This document shows, in pieces, positions 45,439 to 56,372 of a DNA stretch of 64,000 nt (its first letter is position 1; each line of letters starts with the position of its first letter). The notes under the pieces are model-generated. The model was not told the DNA's origin and ran no database searches. It saw nothing but the letters and a program-made list of their open reading frames with translations. The stretch is from Agaricus subrufescens (lineage: Eukaryota; Basidiomycota; Agaricomycetes; Agaricales; Agaricaceae): the NCBI GenBank assembly GCA_029945375.1, contig CM057059.1:1302001-1366000 (forward strand). The letters run 5' to 3'. The translations under genes and the position numbers were made by a program.

Positions 45439-48400
45439 ATGTTGCAGTATCCGCTCCAGCTCCCTCCCCTCTCCCTCTCGTCGTCCCCTAAATCTGCTAA
45501 CAAAGACAATGACCACTTTCGCCCTCACGAACTACGTTTTTCCCCCAATCCCCTGACCAAGCGCCTCAACAAGGACAGCTTTGTCAACCGCTCCGTTATT
45601 TCTCCCATCTCCATCTCTGCTAATCATGTCTCTTCCCCCTCCGACTCTTCCCCGTCAACTAATTCTATCAAACTTCCACGTAGTCCCTACATTTCCTCCC
45701 GCCCCCTCTCCACGTCAATCCCTATCCCCACCGCCAGACCTTCCAACGTCTCCACACAGTCCCACCATTCGTCGGCTTCCTCCACTATCGAAGACGTCCT
45801 CGCCCCTGGAGAGGTCGTCGGCGAAGGTTGTCTCCTTCAGGGAGAACCCATCCGTCTCGTTTCGATAAGCTCCCAACCCGATGTGGATGACGATCCGGAA
45901 CTCACGAGGCCCGCCCAAGAGTTTGAGGTCGTAAGACGGCTTGGCTCGGGTAGCTATGCGGTGGTCTATCTGGTCAAGGAGGTTCTTTCTCGCTCTCTCC
46001 CCTCCGAGGATGGCCACATGTCAATGATTGGTTCCATGGAGTTTGATGGTAATCCTATTCGTCGTTCAGAGACCATATACGGCCGCGAATATGCAGTCAA
46101 GTGTCTCTCCAAGGCTAACCTTGACGAAGAAGCTCTGGACGCTCAGCTGACCGAGGTGCCTTGCCTTTGTTTTTTCAATCTCTCAAAAGTCCTCAGCGCT
46201 GATGCATATTCCCAGGTCACCATCCATCAGTCACTGCACTCACATCCCAATATAGTCACCCTTCACAGGACTCTCGAGACATCCTCCTTTTTGCTGCTTC
46301 TGTTGGAATACGTTCCTGGGGAAGACTTGTTCTACTTTTTGGAGCAAGCTCGCGACCATCATGAGCCGGAATCGGCTGACGCTGCTTCCGTCTCTCGCAC
46401 TCCCCCAACCCCCAGTCTGCTTTCTAACCTTCACCCTTCTCAGTTACTCTCCCGGACTCGCTTGCGGCTTATCGCCTCTATGTTCTCCCAGATATGCGAT
46501 GCTGTGGCCGCCTGCCACGCACAGCAAGTGTTTCATCGCGATATCAAGCCTGAAAATTTCATTGTTACCGATGGATTTGTCACTCTTCCAGACGGTCGGC
46601 AGGAGCGCAAGGTCATAGTCAAGCTGACGGATTTCGGTTTATCGACTACGGACATTGAATCTTCTGATATGGATTGTGGTAGCGCTCCCTATATGAGTTA
46701 CGGTAAGTGTTGTATAATCTGACCAAGTGCCCCGTACGAGCTCATTTTGCTTGCAGAATGCAGGAACAACGTGGCACCAACTTATCGTCCTCGCGCCGCC
46801 GATGTTTGGTCACTCGGTATCGTCCTTATCAACATGTAAGAACGCACTTTCTTCTCGGGTCCAAAATCCCTAACTAAACAACCCTGCAGGTTGTATCACT
46901 TCAATCCCTGGACAGATACTTGCCAAGGAGCTTGCTCATCATTCGAATTGTATCGTCGTGACCCCGTTAATTTCTTCTTGCTACGCTTCACGGGCATGAC
47001 TCGGCCTGTCGCTGAATTCCTCGCCAACCGAGTTTTCTGCATCTTGGACGATCCTGGCGATGATTCTCCACGTGTGACGGCAAGCGAGTTTGGGATATGG
47101 ATCAAGAACCTTCCCACTCTTCTTGGTGGCTGCCATGGCATGCATAGGTCCGCGTCCAGCAGTTCCACTCAAGGTTACCCAATTGCGGCCTCAACGCCTC
47201 TGTCACGTCGCCCCATTTCTCGCAACCCTTCTGTCAGTGCCAAAATTCCTCGGACTCCCGCCCTGGGGAATCGTTCATTATCTCGCGCTCCTTCTCTCGT
47301 TCCCGCTTACGAAAGGGTGGAACATTCTGAACTCTCTACCGTGTATGATCAAGAATTCGAAGAGACGCAACAAGAATTGGAGCATCAAGCAGAAGAAAGT
47401 GTACTGTCTCAACCCGTCGAGGATGATCCTGCATCAATTCGAACCACGTCCACTAAGCGTAGGAAACGCGGGTTGCGCAGAAAAGGTTGTCCATCCACAC
47501 CAGTGACTACCACTGATGAAACATTGATCACCCTCACTATCGCGTCGCAAGCTCTTGCTCGGGAAATCAGCAAGGCTTCACGGGTCTCTTCAACCAAGTC
47601 GACGTCAACCAAAACATCTGGTTCATCATCGACTCGTACACGTGGTCCTACAGAACCCCCGTCCATGTATGCTATGCCAACACACCTGGTCACCGGTAGC
47701 AAGGGTGCCCCACCGACCGCTTCTCCTACCCCTCCCCTTCCCAACTCGTCTTCGTCTGCTGCTGCTGCTGTTCCCGTCAAGAAGCCCTCCAAGTGGAAGC
47801 TTTCGTTCGGAAAACAAAATACGGGCGTCGCGACGAACGCTCCAGGCTCTACTTCTCACCTGGAGGACAACAACACTTCCTCGTCGCTGGACTCTGGTTC
47901 TACTTCTCAACAACCTATGTCTATGACTGCGAACAACGTGGCGAACCTTATCATGAGCCTCAACGCCCCTGGTCCTAGTTCCGCTGCTGTACCAACTGCC
48001 CCGGATGATAACCACACCTGGACCAGGGGCCGCCATGGGCGAGTGTCTCCGACCTCCAACAGATCCTTAGGGAGCGTACCGTCAAAGAGTTCCAACTTCA
48101 ACACGTGGGCATTCGGGGAGAAAAGCTCGGAACGTGGAGTTTCCCCCAATAGTACCCGCAGTGGACGCTCTGGACGGCCAGTGGCCTCCAGCGCCAGTTC
48201 GGTTGCTTCTGGGAATTGGCGCAGCTCTATGAGTACAACATCCAGTGCTGGCACTTCGACTTCAGCTTTCACTCGTTACAGTAACTCCAGCAACAGGAGC
48301 ATTTCTACCACAGCTACCAGTGTGTCGTCCGCTTCGTGGCGCACTGGTGGTAAGGGTCCGCAATCGTCCGCCTCTTCCACCCATTCAAATTATCCCACAT

Positions 48401-48798
48401 TGTCCAAGAATATCAAGAGTGAGTTGGCTCATTTTCCAGGTAGCGTCTAGCGCAATTAACACTCCTATTCTGTAGTCATGTCTGGTGTTCCTTGGGAATT
48501 GGATCAGCTACCTCGTGATCAAATTCCTAACCCCGTAGGTGACATCTTTGGCTCTCCGCCTCAGCGCAAGCAAAGGACGAGAAAAACCAAAGACCCGAAA
48601 CTCGATACGATCAACGAGCGGCCCGGTAACAACGGGGGCTTTTCTCGCGCACCTGAGAAACTGCGTCGTGATGCGTCCACGAGTACCACTGATCTTACCG
48701 GTAATGGGCGGGAAGATGGAAGCGAGAACGTCAAAAAGGTTCAGAAAGGGCAAATCAATGCGCTGGCCAAGATGTTATCCGCCTTGCGTCGCCCATGA
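45439..48798 (+). CDS. Ser/Thr protein kinase, Ran1/Ksp1-type
   Basis: Fungal Ran1/Ksp1 kinases act in nutrient signalling, meiosis and filamentous growth. The N-terminal 130 residues are disordered. The kinase domain starts with the glycine loop RRLGSGSYAVVYLV, followed by the Lys of YAVKCLSK, the catalytic loop FHRDIKPENFIV, the metal-binding LTDFGLST and YRPRAADVWSLGIVLINM in the C-lobe. All invariant residues are present. Introns are at about 46153-46215 (60 nt, stop-free), about 46706-46757 and about 46837-46889. The long tail (from about 47130) is Ser/Thr-rich. A last intron near 48437-48474 leads to MSGVPWELDQLPRDQI and VGDIFGSPPQRKQRTRK, which look like conserved C-terminal motifs. 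The protein is about 1,030 residues. The start at 45439 is the longest in frame and not certain. Confidence 0.88.
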
Positions 48799-49313
48799 TA
48801 TCATTCCCAGAATTGACATTACTTCTCGTCTGGTCCCTGTTTTTCTTTTCTTTCCGTGTTTTGGTGATGTTATCCTCGACACCTTGTCGCGTTTAACACG
48901 AAGTAGTTTGTCGTTTCTTTTTCTTCTATTCCGGTTACGGTGTGCCGTCATCATTGATCACTCGCTTTTTTTTTTCAACCGACCGCATGTGCACCGTGTT
49001 TGTCGTTGAATGCGAGCGGTCCACTGGATGATGCTTGTCCTCACCATTTCTGGGATACTGGGTGTTTTCTTTGATATTTTCGAAGGACTTGTAATCATTG
49101 TTTGCATGCAAGCAGTATCCGCGATCGTTCTCATTCATCAAAAATTGTCACAATCCTTGCAATAACCCCTTGTGCTTTAGTCATATACAGATAAATAGTC
49201 GTATCATATTTAATTCTACCCTGGTCCAGTAGTCATGCAGTCAATGCCAAATGTTGTAGTTGGGATGTTAACTAGAGTTTTATATTGCCCCCCTCCCTGA
49301 AAGTAGATAGGGC
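48799..49313. other. Intergenic, convergent 3' ends of kinase and cyclin genes
   Basis: About 515 bp, T-rich with a 10-T run near 48967. No supportable gene. Confidence 0.6.
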
Positions 49314-50427
49314 TCAATTAGGTTGTTGATATAGTGGTGGGTGGTGTTTGTGTTGTGACTGTGACTGCTGGAGGGCAGCGAAGGCCAAGTTTTGTTCTAA
49401 TGTTGCACGAGGAACAGCTTCTGACTGAATAGGTGAAGTTTCGTTGGACAAATGACGGATGGGAGGTATAGGTATCTCGGGGGAAGGGTCTCGAGATAAC
49501 CCACTATCGAGATCCACGTCGCTATCATCTCCGCTCTGTGATGCATCACCGGCAAGAGCGTACCGTCCAGAACCATTAGTCCTTACGAGATTGATGTAGT
49601 ACTCGTTGAGGGTATCGCGAGCGCACTGATAAGAATAAACATAGACCGTAAGCATCGAGCCGTTATGTAAAAGGAAAAGTTATATAATGATGACAGGATA
49701 GGTGTTAGTGCATTGTTAGTGCATGGGAGTGTGAATGGAAGAGTGGAGTTAAAGTTTTTTAAAAGAAGGAGAAGGGCTCACGACTAGATGCCAGTCAACG
49801 GCAGATAAAAATTCCTGCTCAAGGGAGTTTAGTTCCGTAACAGTGATTCCGCCGACTTTGGCATAGAGCTGATTAGTGCAAAAGGCATCGCAAAGTCCCT
49901 TGCTTGATGCTGTGATGGCAGCAATCAGAAATCGATGACAGACGAGCGACGTGAAGATGAATGTTGGCATCCGGGTGCTAATCAGATCAATGTAATTTAG
50001 GGTCAGGAGAAGGCATGCTTTCTAGGTTGATAGGAGACGAGTTTGGTTTGATATTCACAGAGATCAGAATGATACGAACCTCTACGTTGGTGAATCGGAC
50101 GATGCGCTTGAGATAATCAAGGACGGATATATTGGGGACTGAGCCAGAGTGGAATCTGGTCAAGTTTTCACTGGGGATGGTTGGGATGAGGGAGCCCGAG
50201 CGGGAGAAGTTGTAGAGAGAACACACGGTAGTAGTGGGATTTTGTCGTTATGGGACATCAAGCGCTGTAGCATATCGGCTAAAATAAGGAAGAATCAAAC
50301 GGTGGCCTCGGACTTGCAAAGGAAGGAGGGGAGTGGCGGTCTAACCTATGAGTTCAACGAGGTCATCAATGGACACTTCTTCAAAAGATGTCGGCAATTC
50401 GACCCTGGTTGAGCTCGGGGATTCCAT
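49314..50427 (-). CDS. Pho80/Pcl-type cyclin
   Basis: Pho80-type cyclins pair with a Pho85-type CDK to control phosphate response and polarity. The start at 50427 reads MESPSSTRVELPTSFEEVS. After two introns the cyclin box begins at FHSGSVPNISVLDYLKRIVR, then FTNVE, then (via an intron ending CCTAG) KACLLLTLNYIDLISTR, and MPTFIFTSLVCHRFLIAAIT. It continues with SSKGLCDAFCTNQLYAKVGG and LEQEFLSAVDWHLV, the classical end of the box. The tail has an acidic Ser/Asp stretch (SQSGDDSDVDLDS) and a Gln/His-rich end. Stop at 49314. About 320 residues. Divergent from RPL12 with 224 bp between starts; the adjacent Ran1/Ksp1-type kinase is not its expected CDK partner. Confidence 0.9.
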
Positions 50428-50651
50428 AGACCCATTGCATATGGGGAACCGTTCGCGTTGTGACCGTCGGACTACTAACTTGACAAGCTGGAAAGCGGGA
50501 TCAGCCAGGTGGCCTAGCCAAACATGAGCAAATACGAGTTCATCTAATCACTCATTCTGTACAGCTCATCAGCGGAGCCTGAACCTTATCGTCCCCGATC
50601 GCCCGTGCATTGCCAAGTCCACTCCGCCGTCCACCAGCACCGTTTCTCACC

Positions 50652-51307
50652 ATGGCCCCAAAATTCGTATGTATCACCGTTGGCAGCTCGTTGTAATACT
50701 CATTGATTGTTTAGGACCCTAATGAAGTCAAAATAATATATCTCCGTGCGACTGGTGGTGAAGTTGGTGCTTCATCTGCTTTGGCCCCTAAAATTGGCCC
50801 GCTTGGTCTAGTGAGTGTCCAGTTGTGCAGGCTTGGAACATGTTCCTGAGTATGTCTTGAAAAGTCGCCGAAGAAGGTCGGTGAAGATATCGCCAAGGCC
50901 ACATCGGCGTGGAAGGGTCTACGGGTTACAGTGCAACTCACCATCCAAAATCGTCAAGCGGCAGTATCTGTCGTTCCCTCTGCATCATCACTAGTTATCC
51001 GTGCTCTCAAAGGTGCGCCATTGTTTTTTGCACGAGGGTGGAACGGAACGGCTGATGTCGAGTACTAGAGCCCCCCCGTGATCGCAAAAAGGAAAAGAAC
51101 ATCAAGCACAGTGGCAACGTTCCTCTGGACGAGATCTTTGATATTGCACGGACAATGAAAGACAAATCATTAGCGAAGGACCTGTCGGGCACCGTGAAGG
51201 AGATCCTAGGTACTGCTCAGAGTGTTGGATGCACAGTGGATGGAAAGCCCCCTCATGATATCATTGAGGCCATCGATGCTGGTGAAATTGAGGTTCCTGC
51301 GCAGTAG
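50652..51307 (+). CDS. RPL12: 60S ribosomal protein L12 (uL11)
   Basis: uL11 forms the base of the ribosomal P-stalk and GTPase centre. The start at 50652 encodes MAPKF, then a GTATGT intron, then [20 protein letters not shown] and [11 protein letters not shown], the universally conserved uL11 N-terminal block. After an intron, [20 protein letters not shown] and [20 protein letters not shown] follow. A third intron leads to [20 protein letters not shown], and the C-terminal rRNA-binding domain includes [18 protein letters not shown]. It ends GEIEVPAQ, stop at 51305-51307. The length, about 165 residues, is normal. Four exons. Confidence 0.98.
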
Positions 51308-51454
51308 AGATATTGTGCAGTATGTACGAGTGCATATATTCATCCATGCTTGAGACCGGATTTAGAGTTTGATGCGAGTTGCCGCCTAGCTTCGTCACTG
51401 CCGGCATCTTGTGCACAAAAGCCATGTCTGCTCAAGTAGCGCCCTCGCCCGCCC

Positions 51455-52366
51455 ATGTCCCTTCTCTCCCGCTCTCTTCTTCGTCGAGTCCCGCGCCGCT
51501 CGTTTGTCACAATCCATTTCGGCGGCCCCTCGGCCGGCAACAATTCTAGATGGCTGTTGATGCTCTCAGCCTTTGCCGGCGGCACAGCTGCGACTGCTGT
51601 TGGCGGTACGCCCGCGTCCATGATCGGAGACAGAAAGTACTCATAGACATTCTACAGGATATGCGTTATATCATTGGTCTGGTCTCGGCACCATCGTTAA
51701 TGGGGTCCGCCGCGTAACTGGAAAGTTCGAAAGCAAAAGCGATTCCCAAAACGAGACGACGCTACAACTGTTCTCTGCACTTCGCACGCTAGCAAAATCA
51801 TACGTTGCCACCGTTCCTGGTGCAGGCATTCTCGTCGACGCCGTTTTTGATCAAGTCGAGGGCATCGTGAATACCCACCAGGATGAAGCTCGCGCCATTC
51901 TAAAGACCGCAATAGAAGATATTCAAATCGCTGTCAAAGCACATGGGGCAAATTCTAAAGCGGCTGCATGGGATGTGTTGATTATTTTGCGCGACAGACT
52001 AGGCCAGATTCAAGGCTCTGCATCCGAAGTGGCCCAAAAAAAAATCGGGCCCCTTTTTGAGAACTTCGATGGCTTCCGTGAACATGCCAACCAACATATA
52101 CCTCAGGTTCTTGCTTCTGTGCATTCTCTACGGTCTGCAGCACAGAAAGGGCTAGAAAAGGTAAGGTCACTTGCTTTTCAACCGCATCCTTCTGAAACAC
52201 ATTATCTACACAGGGAAGGAACATTCTATTAGAAGTGTCCGAAAGACGGACCTCTGGATCAGCTGCTATTCCATCGGTAGAAGAAACCACTTCCAGCAAT
52301 TCTGTCCCGGGAAAAATCCCTACGCAAGATTCTTTAACCAACCAAAGTGGTAGAAAGGAAACATAA
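51455..52366 (+). CDS. Mitochondrial-looking protein of unknown function
   Basis: Exon 1 (from 51455) begins MSLLSRSLLRRVPRRSFVTI, rich in Arg and hydroxylated residues without acids, a good mitochondrial presequence. It is followed by a hydrophobic stretch, WLLMLSAFAGGTAATAVG, and, after a GTACGC intron, GYALYHWSGLGTIVNGVRRV, so one or two membrane spans near the N-terminus are likely. The rest is helical (LFSALRTLAKSYVATVPGAG, then DEARAILKTAIEDIQIAV, then FREHANQHIPQVLASVHSL). A last intron near 52160-52214 leads to GRNILLEVSERRTSGSAA and a Ser/Thr-rich end, stop at 52364-52366. I do not recognise the family. A role in the inner membrane is only an inference from the leader and spans. An out-of-frame ATG at 51424 lies upstream. 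Confidence 0.72.
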
Positions 52367-52532
52367 TGCAGCACTTTGAACCTTTCCGATGATGTTCGCT
52401 CATACATCAAATATTTTGCAAACAAAGTATCTAGGATTTCAGGATTCCAGCCGCAGTCAACGGCTTGTTCGTCAGTATCCGTGTAACGCTATAATCTCTG
52501 TGGGTATGTAAAAAGTATGTATTGAGCTTCCA

Positions 52533-53762
52533 ATGCCGCGAACTGTGGCGTACGACTTTTTGTGGGACGGGCTTCAAGAAGCGATTATTCACCTGTTCAA
52601 GTTCAGTTCTATTCAGGGATGGCTACTGGAAACCCAATTCTTCCACCAGGTGGCTACGGCCACACCTCCGAGATACCCCCATAGCGACATCATGGCCTCG
52701 TTACCCTCTGACTCTTGGACTCTTGGCCATTGGCTGAGCCTCTTGTATGCGCGGAAACATTCAATACCAAAAATCACGCGGTGGATCTCCGAGAACACAT
52801 GGGAGATGCTGATGTCCTCCTGCAGCTAACAGAGTCTCCTGTTTTACAATCCTGTCAGCCTGAAGGCGATCGAGACTGGTGTCGCCTTTGCTTCCGAGCC
52901 AAATGTTGCGGTATCTGAGATGGCTTGCGATTCCCAAATCTTTTGCTTTGTGTGGTCGTGTATGCCCTATATATACTTCAAATTCTTTTTTTCTACAGAG
53001 AAGATATATTTTTACCGTAACCTTTCGAAGGTCAACTCGAAGGCCACTCCCTGGTATGCCTAGCCAAGTTGAGTTGGTCTGTGAATTGTGGAGACAGTCT
53101 GGAACGCCGCCGAAGAAGACACTCTCACTCAACTACAGATGTACAAACCGGAAATCCAATTTAGATCCCTTCGAATTCAGGAGAATCAACGTGTGGGTTT
53201 GCTCCGAAAGTCAAGTTTATTCGGCCTTATATCGGTCGTGTATCACACGTTGATGATTCTTCTTTTACTACCAGAAGCAGATAATGACACGCCCCCGAAA
53301 GGCTTTTTTTGTGAACATCAAAAACTTGTTTTGAAACTCGTTCTGACATTTTACTCTGTTTGTGGCGGTAGGGTCTTCAAGAAACTCAGTCTTACGTATA
53401 ATTAGATACTTGGGTGGCTAAAGACTCGAAAGCCGATCTCCCGTCACCGGTTTCGAGGACATCACGCTTGATCAACCTTTTTTTCGGACAGTTCGGATCT
53501 TCGCAAGGCCTATTATTGCCGTTCGCACAGTACACTGTAACCGAGCCTCGACTTGATATTATCAACGCCTCTTCTACCACATTGCATCGTGTACCTTTTC
53601 TTGGCTTACAAAAATATCAAGTACAGTACCTCCACGTTGTCGCGGCGGCACAAAGGCACCGGTGACAGCCTCCATATCGCCTTTGCTGAAGCAAATCGCC
53701 GAGTTCATGCAGCACACGATACCCAAATCAATTTAAAGACTCCATATGCTCGAGAGCTATAA
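52533..53762 (+). pseudogene. Probable decayed gene of unknown family, convergent with MED1
   Basis: The plus strand carries a series of protein-like segments in order, but they cannot be joined by splicing alone. The start, MPRTVAYDFLWDGLQEAIIH, runs to DSWTLGHW, where the next segment (AEPLVCAETFNTKNHAVDL) needs a one-base shift in the same sequence. A second shift is needed near 52870, before PSQMLRYLRWLAIPKSF. Then come WNAAEEDTLTQLQMYKPEIQ and, after an in-frame TAA near 53400, AKDSKADLPSPVSRTSRL. Another shift near 53620 precedes KGTGDSLHIAFAEANRRVHA, with stop at 53760-53762. The neighbouring genes are intact, so sequencing error at all points is less likely than decay. I do not recognise the family; hydrophobic helices near 53230 suggest a membrane association. 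Confidence 0.5.
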
Positions 53763-53765
53763 GCT

Positions 53766-56166
53766 TCAGGATCTCTGGGAGTTAGCCCAGATCCTCCCAG
53801 GGAGTCCAAATATTCCCCCTCTTCGACAGATCTCTTCAAGCGTGTTGCTACTCATGTCCAGCCCCATTGCACCCTGTACCTCAACGGCAATGCCGCGTGG
53901 TCGAGATTCATCTAGTGAGACGGAAACCTCAAAAAGCCCCGTTATAGGAGGCCTTTCAGGCGATCTCATCACGATCTTTGGCCGCCGCAGCGTTGCATTG
54001 AGTTCGGACGGGTCTAACTCGGATGGTCCAAACAAATTATCTGTCTCAGATGAAGGGGTAGGGTTGAGCGAGACATTAACGGGGATCTTGCGAGGAAGAT
54101 TTGTTCCTAGACACGCGTTAGAATCTTGGAAAACATGGCAAGATGCGATGATTGTGGTTTAATCACCTGATAGAACGGCTTGTAGTTCATCATCTGTCAC
54201 GTCTAACTCGTCCATTTCGAAAGCATCAGGTTCTTTCATGACTTCAGGGATCCATTGGCATGCGAGAAGGGTTTCGTTCAACCAGCTTTGTTCTCGTACG
54301 ATCTATAATTCGGCATTCATCAACCCGTTGTTCAAAAAATGGTTTTATCTGGTGGCTTGCTTACTTCTAAGATTCCCCAGACCTCCTGAATGTTACGTAC
54401 GGGAACTCTTTCTAGAATGAAGCCTGGTTCATCTGGGGCAGTCAACCGGAGCTGTAGTGGTGGATGGATGCCCCCTGGGGAAGTCTGTAATTGTGTCGGC
54501 TGGCGCCTAGAGCAGACAATCGAAGGCTTACATATAGAGCCGTGTATCGTTCATGCTTGACTGTCGTTTTGGGGTCGAACTGTTAATACAGTCAATCCTC
54601 CTATCACACGGAGAGGCTCGTGAAATTCTACCAGTAGATCGACCCAGCTACTACCATTGATACCACTGAACCGAAAGATGCCAACGTCGTCTAAATCTGC
54701 ATGTAACTCTCCGAGAGGCGTGATTAGAAGTTCGATGTCTCTCATCTGGCTTTGGCTCATGACAATTCCCGAGCACTTTCCGCCGTCTGTGAAATCCAGT
54801 GTCCATAAATGTTGTGTACCTCCAATGCCAACTTCCGCTGCAGCACCACTTCCAGGGAAGACATGCCTAATATCAGCTCCTTGAGAGCAAAAGTGGAATG
54901 TGGGTCGATTGGCAATACCGGGTAATGGTTCCAGAGAGGTAAAAAGAGGGGACTTGATAATGGGCATAAGAGTTAATGTGGCCATGGTGACGCCTTTTGG
55001 GATTTCAGGGAGGTGAGAACGAAGCTGGTCGAGTGGTATGTCTATGTAAGGGAGATTCGGTTGCTTGGTTGCTGGTGCCGTGACATTGCGAAGACAGTGT
55101 AGGTATGCAAATGGTGAAACATAAACCAGGAATGTGATGCTTGGTGAAACGAGATAAGGGAGAGGAAGGGCATGTGAGCGTAAGAGGAATATGTCTAAGG
55201 GAGCCGCCGTCATCGATATTGCACTGTTAAACAGAATAAGAGGACATACAGTCAGATATTAAGGAGGCACTCTTACGATGCAACTGCCCCAGCCTCGCTT
55301 GCTGCAAATACTTCGACTTTGCGACACAACTCGTTTGTATCCACGAACCAAGTAGCACGCGGCCCATCCTTCTTCTCAGCTAGTCTGTCCAGCATTACGA
55401 GGTAACGCAATTGCCGCTGAATATTTGCTGCTAGTTTCGCGGCTCGGATACTGTCGCGTTCGTTCTCCGCTTTTTGAACTTCGTCACAGTATTTCTGTAT
55501 GGTTTCTGCAAGGAAGGCATCCAAGGGGATAGACCCTTTGGTATTCGATGAAGTCCCCGAAGCATCATCCATAGTCGCGTAGGAGGTCTTGACACTGGCA
55601 ACATGTACTCTGGGTTTCGAGGGATTCTCCTTGTTGATCGAGAAATCCACGTCTACCACAAGGACCTTTCCACCAAGCATAATCGTGATATTGCCTTCTC
55701 TCTGTTCATCCTTGAATGACTCCAAACCAGCTTGCGTACTCCATTCTTCTAGCCTTGATATACAGAAATTTGCAATCAATGTCGGTTCTAGTGGTATATC
55801 TTCGCTATAGATAGTGTTGGCGCGATCTCGTAAAGTCTCAGCGAACTGTCTCGTTCTTCTTTCCGCCTGGTGAGTTCATGAGTAAACAGACATCATAAAT
55901 ATACGGTTGGAATGCAGCCTGACGGAACGAATGGTACTGGTAAGATTGGACTGCTGGCGCAAGCTGGAAACTAATTTTGGTTGTGTCCATGGGATCGAGA
56001 GATACGAGGTCAATGAATTGATGATTTGGTCAGCGGCCTGAGTGACTTGGTCTAGATAGACATAGGAATCTTCGCTTCCTGAAGAAAAAGGATGGTTTTT
56101 AGAAACTGCGGCCCGAGCTTGAATATTCTCGAGCGCTGAAGAAAGCGACTTGTGGTTGGAAGTCAT
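53766..56166 (-). CDS. MED1: Mediator complex subunit 1
   Basis: MED1 is a Mediator middle-module subunit contacted by many activators. The start at 56166 (MTSNHKSLSSALENIQARA) lies close to the adjacent channel gene's end. Blocks in order are QVTQAADQIINSLTSYLSIP; then ERRTRQFAETLRDRANTIYS across an intron; then IANFCISRLEEWSTQAGLES with EGNITIMLGGKVLVVDVDFS; and RQLRYLVMLDRLAEKKDGP. The next exon has DIFLLRSHALPLPYLVSPS. Late exons hold APDEPGFILERVPVRNIQEV, then SWLNETLLACQWIPEVMKEP. After an intron with a GTGATT donor, the C-terminus ends GIFGLPGRIWANSQRS. The match to basidiomycete MED1 is clear across the length. Stop at 53766-53768, four bases from the end of the facing locus. Confidence 0.88.
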
Positions 56167-56372
56167 CTGGTGCGTCCGGATCAAAAGACAAAACCAGTCC
56201 CCTATTAGCAACAGACATAATAAACCCTTCTTGGGAAGGTCTTTTCCACAACTTGAACCCATGACAGTATTACATGAAGAATAATAAATAGGTGCTAAGA
56301 TAACATAGTCGACAAAAGCTCAAATGATCCTGTAGCGTTTCGATGGACAACGACTAGGTACATCATATTAGC

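Noticed and set aside
45509..45556. ATG at 45509 as kinase start
   Set aside because: It is out of frame with the kinase domain and stops at 45556.
47409..47792. 127-codon minus-strand open frame
   Set aside because: Antisense shadow of the Ser/Thr-rich kinase tail.
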